Notes under the pieces: generated by a model
What the model saw: only the letters and a program-made list of their open reading frames with translations
Databases searched by the model: none
Told to the model about the DNA's origin: nothing
Part shown: positions 44,507-53,414 of the stretch, one piece after another
Numbering within the stretch: position 1 is the stretch's first letter
Layout of the letters: each line of letters begins with the position of its first letter
Made by a program: the position numbers and the translations under genes
Origin: Colocasia esculenta
Taxonomy: Eukaryota; Streptophyta; Magnoliopsida; Alismatales; Araceae
Direction of reading: 5' to 3'
DNA: 64,000 nucleotides
NCBI GenBank assembly: GCA_014218235.1
Contig: CM024761.1
Coordinates: forward strand, 89,529,968 to 89,593,967

Positions 44507-45859
44507 TGAAGAGTTATGCGGAAGTACACAATACGGTAATCTAGAAGGGGGGGGTTGAATAGATTACGGCAATTTTAAACTATTGATGGCTTCTTTTCGA
44601 TGCTACAGCGATCTTAATGAAATTTGATTCAAATTCAATTAAGTGTGAGACCGCTTGAGTTGATTTAAGAGAAAACAGGGAATCAAACGTGCGTATGAAC
44701 ACCGTGCCTACCAATCATCTATCGCAAAACGCGAACAAACCACAGAACACGATGATTTAAGGTGGTTCGGAGTACACAACTCGTGTATCCTACATCCACC
44801 GTCCACACACACACGCAGAAACGACTGCTTATGAGCGAGTTCAACACTACAACTCAAACACACACACGTTGTCTGATGAAACACGATCAGAACAACCACA
44901 AATACGTGAATCAAGCACAAGGGATGCTCGAAACACAACCACACACACACACGATTGGATGGAAATTATGAAATGGAGAAGAATTGGGAATTAGGGAACA
45001 AATCCAGTTGGAATCTTCTCGTGGATCGTCCAAACGCTCTTCAAACTTCGATTGTGTAGATTGATCGATGTAGAAGGTTGAATTGATGACGATCCGGCTT
45101 CAGCTCCGCATAGATGGTGATTCCACGTCGATCTGGGCGGAAAGTTGAAGCAGAGCAGCAATTTGGGGCTTTTCCTCTTGGTCCCTTGGAGGCTCTGGAT
45201 GGGAGGCTGCTCTCTGCGAAATTGGCTCCAAAAGGATGCTTATATAGTGTTAGGTAAAGGTGGGGGTCGTGGAGGAAGGAAACACCCAAGTGGGGCCGGA
45301 TTTGGAAACCCAAAATCTGAAGTTTCCGTCGGCTGTCGACAGGTGCACTTGCATCTGTCGACAGCAGACTCAGGCTGAGAACTGGGTTTCAGGAAAATGA
45401 GTTTCTGAGTGTATCTGTCGACAGGCATTTTGCATCTGTCGACAGATGCACTCAGGAATTGAAAACCTGAGCTCTGTCCTGGGTTGTCTGTGTGTATCTG
45501 TCGACAGGTACATTGCATCTGTCGACAGATACACTCAGAGATGCAAACCTGAGTTCTGTCTTGGAATGATGTATGCATCTGTCGACAGGTAGAGTTCATC
45601 TGTCGACAGATACACCTTTTTGACAGATTTTTGTGCCTTTTGCTCATCTTTTCAATGCCTCTTCAAAGTTCCATCTTTCATGCTTGTACACCTACATGCA
45701 AATACATTGTTAGTGATGTACATTGTATGATTTAGCAATGTTTAACTCAATCACTTTCATGGTGTTTTTCATGTTAGTTAACACATCAATTTTGCATTAA
45801 ATCAATGTTCAAGAATGTTAATGTGATCATCAAAAACATGATATATGGAAAACCCAACA
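44507..45859 (-). mobile_element. Copia-like solo LTR S2 in H gag (TSD TCTAT)
   Basis: Plus-strand ends are TGAAGAGTT and ACCCAACA, flanked by TCTAT at 44502-44506 and 45860-45864. Excision restores the gag sequence as in N (ggaatattctctctatttcttcc type junction). On the minus strand the LTR starts TGTTGGGTTTTCC, followed by TTTTGATGATCAC, a start resembling SIRE/Maximus copia LTRs. Length 1353 bp. It carries the CTGTCGACAG array and a conserved stem near its 3' end. Confidence 0.9.
45333..45609. repeat. 82-bp tandem array of paired CTGTCGACAG palindromes
   Basis: Four pairs of the perfect 10-bp palindrome CTGTCGACAG: 45333/45355, 45415/45436, 45498/45519 and 45579/45600. Within-pair spacers are 11-12 nt (for example gcattttgcat, gtacattgcat, gtagagttcat). 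Pair pitch is 81-83 bp. All eight palindromes are unchanged although flanks vary. Confidence 0.92.
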
Positions 45860-46046
45860 TCTATTTCTTCCTGCCATTTTCAGCTTCATCTGGGTCAAGA
45901 GATCCGAAGAAGCGAGGAGGATTCATACTCCTGAAGTTGCGGTGAAGATCACCAGCTCCGTTCCTAGCAGCTGCAGCCTGATTTCCAGCCAGAACTACGT
46001 TTTGTAATGCCTGTGTCAATCTTGCTACGGTTTCTTGCATAACCAT
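45860..46046 (-). pseudogene. H gag N-terminus
   Basis: Starts MVMQETVARLTQALQNV at 46046 and contains GAGDLHRNFRSMNPPRF and LDPDEAEN, matching gag residues near the start of N. A one-base loss before the last residues shifts the frame, just before solo LTR S2. It lies 240 bp downstream of the H primer-binding site, as in N. Confidence 0.88.
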
Positions 46047-46286
46047 CTATTGATTGCATGCCATTTCTACTTGAGTGTAAGAGTTATGAGGTTTCTGAGA
46101 AAAGGATAGAAACCAATTAATGTCTCCAGATACATTGTAGGGATAAATGGGTAGGAGTGCTTAGTTCTTTATAACATAATTCCCCCTCTCTACCCATTCT
46201 CACCAGGTACTATATGTATGATCTATGACGTAAGTTTCCATGGTGTCACTTAAACCTAGGACTTTAGTATTCCTATTGTTTCCTAG

Positions 46287-46298
46287 GCTCTGATACCA
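46287..46298 (-). other. Primer-binding site of H (initiator tRNA-Met)
   Basis: The plus strand reads gctctgatacca, i.e. TGGTATCAGAGC on the element strand, six bases from the H 5' LTR edge at 46305. Confidence 0.93.
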
Positions 46299-46304
46299 CT
46301 AAAC

Positions 46305-46896
46305 TGTCACGTCCCGAGAATCACGTAGTAGAAAATATTTTGGAGAATTAAAGTCGATATTCTGAGACGTGATCAGTCGGCAAATAAGCCTCTAGCTAGC
46401 AAGCATTCGATGTGCCTCACACAAACACAATAGGGCCCACATAATGAACACAACTCATCTTGAATTCCAATCTCAACAACTTGTTTTACTTCAAATAACT
46501 AGTACAACTCTTTCACTGTTGTACTATAAGATTGAGACTGAAATAAAAGGAAAAGTACATATAATCTCACTACCTACTACATGTAACTACTCTCAAAGTA
46601 AACAATGGAATCACATGGTTGGGATGCTCATCACTCGGATGCATTCCCCTCCTCGACTTGTTCTTCCTCCTGTATTTCATAGTCACCTAGAAGGTTAAAA
46701 GTAGGGAATGATCAAACTAGCCCAGTAGGATTTATATCTCAATGTGCGGGCAATGATATAAGTGATTAGCAATTTAGCACTAGGTAAGCACAAATTGTCA
46801 AGATATGCATGAGCGATAAACCTTATTAAACATCATACATGAACAAGACAGATGGAATGATCATGATAGAGCAAGATCTAGAATATGGTAACAAGG
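46305..46896 (-). repeat. 5' LTR of H, truncated
   Basis: Matches 19420-20016 of the H 3' LTR almost base for base, then stops at aacaaggta (46896). There the 3' LTR continues with gaactatcaatag, but this copy changes to ttggccttctctcacc. The remaining 2.6 kb of LTR is missing from the window; it may lie beyond 64000 if S3 is a simple insertion. Confidence 0.88.
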
Positions 46897-47310
46897 TACT
46901 TGGCCTTCTCTCACCCTTTAGAGGTATTACAATCCCACTTGCTCCCAAGCAAGTCTTCCCTCAACAGGGGTACAATGACTACCTTTAACAAGGTCTTCCC
47001 TTCACTAGAGGGGCACTGCAGGAACAAACCTCCTACGGGATACATAGACATAATTGAAAAACACTTGTGTGTTTGCTCTGAACGGTGAGCAAACACAGGG
47101 AATTCAGAAAGGAATACAAATAGAAATTACAGAACTAATCCTTTCAGAATCAAGTAGGGTGGACTAGAAGAATATCTAGTTACACAAATTCCACCCAACA
47201 CAAACAAGACTTATGTGAAAAGGAGTGCTTGGAATTTTTCAGATTGTGGAAGATCTCTATCTTGCAGCTCAGTAGAAGGCTTGTGGAGGCTCTTGCTAGC
47301 AAAAGGCAGG

Positions 47311-50161
47311 TGTAAGGCCCTTGATTTTTTTTTTTTTTTATTGAGTCTTTACATGTGTGTATGTGTATATATGTATATATGTATATACTTTAATATATTC
47401 ATTGTATATATATATATATAAATATATATAAATATATATATATATAATTACATGTATGATGTGTATGTATGTATGATTTCTGCAGAGTCTGTTCTGGCGA
47501 CCAGTAGACGTCCACATGAGTTGACGTTTACTCTAGGTTAGCAGCCACATTGATGGACGCCAACCCAAAGTTGACGGCCTGTGATGTTGACGTTAAGGTT
47601 CCAGATCTTTTGCGATCTCAGATTTGGAAACGCCCCCGAAACCTTCGCTCCCTCTTATGGTAACCATTCCCCAACGGTCACAAAATCACCTTAGCAGGAC
47701 CCTAATCGCCCAGCCCTATAAAAGGAACGGGTTAGGATTAGGTTCAGTCCTTTTGACTCTTTGTCAAGAACCCTAGAATTCTGTGCGAAAACCCAATCTT
47801 GCAAACCTTTGATCCGGCGTCGGCCGACTCCTTCCGGCGATCTTCTACGACTGGAGGGGAGTCCAACCATTGGAGAAGAGATTTCCATCACCGTGTGGCG
47901 TTCTGCATCGATAAGGAATCCAGTTGAAGGTGGAATTGAAGGCTCTTTGGCACAGGCCGAGGAGGGCTTCTCCGACCAAATTCGAGGAGTAGAGATTTTA
48001 TTCAAGGCAAGTAACCTACCCACATCATCCCTACATGTGTCCAGTATGTTCCAGGATTTTTACAGATTTTCTCGAGTCCTGGAACCCCCCATTCAAATGA
48101 TTTTCTTATGTGCAGTTTGTGTTTTGTACAGACGGAATATTAACGGCATGATCACCTGCTGTTAATATCCTGAGTTGACAGCATTATTTGTTATCATTAG
48201 CCTGCTAGACGGCCATTCCTTTGTCGTTAAGTTCGTCAGTCTGCAACAGTATGCAGATCTGACCTTTATAAACTATTTTCCGGGGTTTTTCGCATAAGGA
48301 TATATGATAAATTTTATATATTATGTAATACGAGTATGAGATCATGTTGCATAGTTTCTGTGAAAAATTTTACTTAAGACTGTAATTATGAAAATTTCAG
48401 AAATGCATGATAAATAGATTTTGGGCATTGCCATTTACTGTTTGTATGATCTCTGTAAAAATTTAAATGTCAGAAAATTTCTGTGATATGTACATTGATA
48501 TCAGAACTTACTATTAAAATTTGGTAGTTTTCTGATGACTGTATAGTTTACTAGATTTTCTGACATGAAAATAGTGAGCATGATTAATTAGTGTAGGAAT
48601 TTTAATAAATAGTGCAAAAATAGTTAAATCCTCAAAAAAATTGCAATATGGTTAGTACTATCAGTATGCATGTGTAGCGTGTACTATAGGTCTGAATGAT
48701 GACTACTATGTAAATTGGGTTATTTTAACCTTAGAAAATATCACTGTTTGAATTTTTTAAATAGTATATATTCCAGAAAATTTTGAAATTTCGTATAAGT
48801 GATATGTGGACAGTAAATGACTTGTGGTTAAATTTTCATGCAAATTGGATAATTGTGGACACTAAGTTGTACATTTCATGTAAAATGATTACATTAATGC
48901 ATGTTTAGTATAATTACTGTTAAATTAGTTAATTTCAGTATGATTAGTGTTAATAATGGCTGATGTGAACTCTGTTAACAGTAATACCATGTTAGGTGAT
49001 ACTGAAGTAAGAAAATGTGTGAGTACCGAATGCATATAAGAATTGTATATTATGTGTGTGTTAAACCAATTAGAAAAATTGTGCCAAGGGTGACACTGCT
49101 ACCTAGAGGGCTGTGGAACTGTAATGTGGTAAAGTCCCCATGGGAAAGTTCAATGTGTGTGATGTCCCATGGGCATTGGGATTAAATCCTGGAGGCGAAC
49201 AAGTATCGCTGGTTAGGGTGGAGAGTACTTCTCCCGGTTCTGCGCAATAACTAAAATCTATCATTGTATTGCCTTGGTGATAGATGTGTGTATAATGTGA
49301 TTAGTGTGCGTGTCCTTCTACGGTGGTTTGGGCTATGTGTCACGGCATATAAAACGTGAACTTGTGTTAATGAAAGTGTTTGTGAAAATCGTGAAACTAG
49401 AGTAATTGAGCATGTATTGTTTTAGATCCTTGTGACAGCAGGTAAATGTTAATCTTATATACTAATGTTTTTGTTCATAATAAATAGCCAGTTTCATGTG
49501 TATAAACATGTTATCCATGTGATAATCATTAGAAAATCCACAATAGAAATGATTTGTTGTAAAGATGAAAATCTTCATGTTTAGTTTAGTTTTTATTTAA
49601 CATGTGAATATGATTAATTGATCTATTAATAGTTGTGTAGAAAGCATGTTTAGGCTTTAATTTGACAAATTAGCAACCCATGCCATCTACATGTATGTTT
49701 AGTGTGTTTAGTGTTACTTGTTGAGTTCTTTTGAACTCATCCTTGCTTCGGCGTACAAATGTTGAGACTACTTCTTCCGAGGAGATTGATAGGAGCGACT
49801 CGGACCGAGAGTAGTGTACCTTGGTGGATTGACATTGTACTTCATTTCTTAAGTATGTAATGAGAGCCTCTGCGTAGTCTCATATGGATAATGTGGTTAT
49901 TTCAGAAAAGTTGTGGACATTATATTTATTTTATATTCTCAGTTATTTAATGTTAATTTCTTTTCCTCTATATGGACTGTGGATAAATGTGGATGATGGA
50001 ATAAGATGGCTTTCAGTTCTTTAAATTCCGTTGTCATATGTTATGTATTTATGTACGTTTCAACCTAATATATAATAGTTGGGTAAATGTCCCACTGTGG
50101 CGACGTTTGTTATATCGATGAGGGTTGGTATAACCGTACCGGTATAAGAAGGGTCGTTACA
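47311..50161 (+). mobile_element. Solo LTR C (TSD GCAGG) inside S3 LTR
   Basis: Starts TGTAAGGCCC and ends GGGTCGTTACA, flanked by GCAGG at 47306-47310 and 50162-50166. At 2851 bp it contains no coding domains. It has a plus-strand TATA box at 47717. A T-run and several TA-rich microsatellites lie at 47325-47450. The length and ends fit a gypsy LTR. The family differs from A, B, H, N and T, and I found no dyad modules in it. Confidence 0.9.
47717..47723 (+). promoter_or_regulatory. TATA box of solo LTR C
   Basis: TATAAAA in the context ccctataaaaggaacgg, about 400 bp into the LTR, with no competing TATA box nearby. It is probably the U3 promoter of the parent element. Confidence 0.6.
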
Positions 50162-50994
50162 GCAGGAGTGAGTTGAATGAGTTGCTCGCTGTTTTCAGAC
50201 ACTTAGTGTTGGTGTCTTGTTCAAACTTCGGCTTCTATATATGTTTCAGAGGATATTTCCATTTGAAACTATCCGTTGGAGATCTAGTTGTTTGAGGAGT
50301 GACCTTTGATCCTTTGGATGCAGATGAGATTTTGGTTATCCATTAGTTCTTCAGATTTTTAGCTTTCCAACGGCTTCAGACCATGCTTGTAGCTTCACAG
50401 CTTAGAAGTCAGTCTTCAATTAATGTTCTGTGAAAGCTCCATAATGGAAATTGGAATAATAAATGTTCTGCAACAAGGACCAGACAAAAGAAAAGATACA
50501 TCCATACTTTCTGAGGTAGGTAAGTCAGAAATATATGTAATGTATGGAAACCTCAGATAGACAGATGTTCAGGGCAATAAAAGATAGACAGAAAGTTGCA
50601 TCAGAAAGTAAGGTGAGGTTCAGACAGTGGTAGGTGAGCCTCTATCAGATACCCCATGTGTTTGATGGCATTAACTGCAAGACATCTGCTAAACCAAAAG
50701 ATAACCTGAACTTCTGACATAAAGTAAGAGACCAATTTGAATAAATATTTCAGACATTTTCATATATAATTTTTTGTGGTTGTTTTGAGTATAATATATC
50801 CTATCTGTCAGAATACATTTAAATAATAGTAACAAGAGAAGATATTATTCTGAATGATATACATGTACTATGTGTTCTGTAAAAGATCTCATTAAGCAAA
50901 TAAAATACCAAACAATTAAGATTTCATGAAACTATATAATAATATTTGCATTAAAAAATGAAGTACAGATGTTGTCAGGGAAGTCGGAGTCAAA

Positions 50995-51370
50995 AAGATA
51001 CGTACTTCGACTCTCTCAGAGTCGGAGTCAGAATCATGAGAAATAGACTGAAATTCGACTCCACAGAAGTCAGAGTGAGACCATAGAATTCGACTTCATG
51101 AAAGTCAGAGTGATAGGCATCAATAGGTCATACTTCGACTTCGACTTCCTGGGAGTTGGAAAAAACAATGCAGATACTTCGACTCTTAGGAGTCGGAGTG
51201 CGGACTGCGACTTCTCTAAAGTGTTCATCAATCGGTACCTTACTTCGACTTTATAGGAGTTGGAGTCTAGGATTCGACTTCTCAGGAGTTGGAGTCCATA
51301 CTTTGATTTCCAAAGAGTTCAATACAAAGAAGGTTTCAACACTTTGACTTTTTAGAGTCGGAGTTCACAG
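50995..51370. repeat. Array of TTCGACT ... AGTCGGAGT hairpin motifs in S3 LTR
   Basis: About eight inverted pairs: TTCGACT, a spacer of mostly 6-7 nt (ctctcag, ccacaga, tcatgaa, cttagg, ttatagg, tctcagg), then AGTCGGAG or AGTCAGAG or AGTTGGAG. Pitch is irregular, about 40-70 bp. The spacers are themselves partly complementary. It sits 200-600 bp from the LTR edge at 51579. Confidence 0.8.
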
Positions 51371-51579
51371 TCGGAGACAGTATGATACATAGTGTATTCT
51401 GTAGACTTAGAAAATTTTCAAGATAGTGTTGATACAGTATTGTACAAAATATGTTCTCTGTGATATATTCCAGTAGATTTGATTGTAGAAAGTCTTTAAA
51501 AAGTTTTGTCACGGCAAAATCACCATGTTAAAATAATTTAAAATCTTAAATAATTTTCTTAAGGGATAGTTGCTCAACA

Positions 51580-51595
51580 ATTCTCCCCCTTTTTG
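51580..51595 (-). other. Polypurine tract of S3
   Basis: On the minus strand caaaaagggggagaat precedes TGTTGAG. A second similar purine run (ccacaaagggggagaaag on the minus strand) lies about 120 bp further inside, near 51698-51715. Confidence 0.8.
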
Positions 51596-51899
51596 TTAAT
51601 GACAAAAACTTTTAAATAGATAGTGAAAAAAAAAAAACAAATTTTAATTTTGCAAAAGTATGTCCTCCTGTAGATTGAGTTATTTATTTCTTACTTTCTT
51701 TCTCCCCCTTTGTGGCATTAACAGAAAAGGTAAGATACAAGGAGAGAGAGAGATCCATAGAAATGTAGAACAGAACTACATTGATATATATATGAAATAT
51801 TCAAGTATAGATTACATCTAGGAAGCTGATAAGGAACTAGGTAAATACAGGGAAGAAGAGATTTGGGCAAGGAAGGGTTGGAGAAGAGCCTAAAGCTTC

Positions 51900-53414
51900 T
51901 TCTCATTTTCAGGAAAGAAGTTCTCAAACTTAGCATATTCTATCTTATATGAAGGACCTATAGAGGGGATTTTCCTATAAGACTTGACATGTCTTCTATG
52001 GACCCAGCCAAGCCTCTTTATGATAATTGCTAGGGCGCAAGAGAGACCTAAGAGGTACAAACATCTTAGAGGCTGCTAAGTGGAGAAACTCATGAACTGT
52101 AATGTTCTATTGTAGGCCCTGATGGATTGCAGCTTCCTTGGCTTGATAATAGACTAAGTACCTCTGCTTCCACTTATGGGCAATATACTTCCAAAGAGTC
52201 TCATATCCTTTGCAAAGATACTCAACAATAGAAATCTTAAATTTCTGACAATCTGTATGGTCTTCGGGGTATGCTGCTACCCATTGATCTTTTAAAAACC
52301 TTTCGGACTCAGCAAAACAAATCTGAAAATCTAACATGTGCTGGGAGTTCTAAGGAGCTTGCATAAGAGCAAACCTATGGAATGATAAGCTTAAATTGTA
52401 CTTGATTCTGAACCTTGTAGCTATTCAGATGTGTCTATTGAAAACTAGCTGAGCAAAGTCCTTCCTAGCAGAAATGGCACCAACCATGCTTGGGTGCAGA
52501 CCAGAGGAGAGTCCAATAGTCATAGAAGGGAAAATCTACCTTTGACTATGGATGATATGTTCCCATTGACCTTTGTTCACAGTAGGCAAGCCCATTCTGA
52601 ACCTAGCTACATTAAATTCCTTCATCCTTGTGTACTTGGCCTGTGACTCTCTAAGGAGGGTACCAAACATGTCAAAAAATCTAAGGTTCAGGTGAAGGAA
52701 AATATCCATAAATTGGTTTTTAGCCTGAGTTTGTTGGTATCTAGTGGCTTCACCAGGATAGAGTTCAAGGAAGTCTTTGGGAGACAGACTGTGGCTTTTC
52801 TGAGTAATGAGATTGACATCAGCCAACAGTACTTAGGATGTATGGAGGAGAGAGGGAAGCTAGTCCTCAAAGGTGAAACCTGGCATTTCATGGACTTCAA
52901 AGAATGCTTTAATAGACAAGAATTCCTTGAACAAGTTCATATGGTGTTCTGAGCGGTAGAGAAAGGCATACCAAAAAGGAGGAAGTAGTTTGGCAGGATT
53001 TTCTTTAATTGGCATCCACCTTTAGATGCGAGTACCCCACTAGGTACAATCTTTGCAAGGGAAAGAGTGGATCGGCCAGAAGAGGGTGTAGAGGATGTAG
53101 GGAGAGAAGAAAAGAAATGAGAAGTTGAAGTGTGGAGAATGGTATGCATGCCTTGGAGGGCTTGAAGTTGTACTTCAAAGGATAAATTGAAAATTAACAG
53201 TGTCAAAAGCAAGGGGTTGATCCTCAGGTAAAGAGGTAGAGGGAGGAGGATCAGATGAAGTAGAAGGAGGAGGTGGAGGTTGTTGTTCATCAGCAGTGGG
53301 AGCTGGAGGTGTAGGAGCAGTGGGGGCAGTAGGATGAGAGGAAGATGGAGGAGGTTGTTCGAACACAGAAGGTGTAGGAGCAGGAGGAGTTGGACCAGTG
53401 GGAGGAGAGGAAAT
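51900..53414 (-). pseudogene. Degenerate 3' ORF of S3 (possibly the env-like ORF of SIRE-type elements)
   Basis: Minus-strand frames with protein-like composition lie at 53366-53175 (proline/serine/threonine-rich, PPPPPSTSSDPPPSTS), 53106-52950, 52826-52536 (FLELYPGEATRYQQTQAKN, FNVARFRMGLPTVNKGQW) and 52337-52107 (ESERFLKDQWVAAYPEDH, YETLWKYIAHKWKQRY). They lie immediately upstream of the polypurine tract, the place of the extra, sometimes env-like, ORF in SIRE/Maximus elements. Many stops separate them. I do not recognise a specific domain, so the identity is positional inference. Confidence 0.45.

Larger units (their letters stand above)
19420..46896 (-). mobile_element. Chromovirus H (Tekay-like), nested host element, 5' LTR truncated
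   Basis: Minus-strand element with its 3' LTR at 19420-24861, polypurine tract at 24862, pol segments at 24908-25288 and 28713-31578, the rest of gag-protease at 43537-44506 and 45860-46304, primer-binding site at 46287-46298 and 5' LTR from 46305. The 5' LTR matches the 3' LTR until 46896 and then stops. Removing the internal insertions leaves about 4708 bp, matching 4701 bp in N. LTR ends are TGTAGCACCCC and GTGACA in element orientation. The left target duplication is probably TAAAA (19415-19419). Confidence 0.87.
46897..53414 (-). mobile_element. Copia-like element S3 (SIRE-type), 3' LTR plus part of internal region
   Basis: Minus-strand element. Its 3' LTR ends (element start) with TGTTGAGCAAC at 51579, next to the polypurine tract caaaaagggggagaat at 51595-51580. 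The LTR covers 46897-51579 minus solo LTR C, about 1.8 kb, and lacks a recognisable outer end. The internal part 51580-53414 has proline-rich and other broken frames. It is cut at 53415 by element T. Confidence 0.65.

Noticed and set aside
44762..44971. Plus-strand open frame in S2
   Set aside because: Inside an LTR, driven by CA-rich repeats, with no motif.
47761..48165. 134-codon plus-strand frame in solo LTR C as a protein gene
   Set aside because: No motif, located just after the LTR TATA box. An open frame of this length in an LTR leader is not convincing evidence.
53175..53366. Proline-rich frame as a cellular extensin-like gene
   Set aside because: No signal peptide or complete structure. 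It lies inside S3 next to its polypurine tract and is better read as part of the element's 3' ORF.
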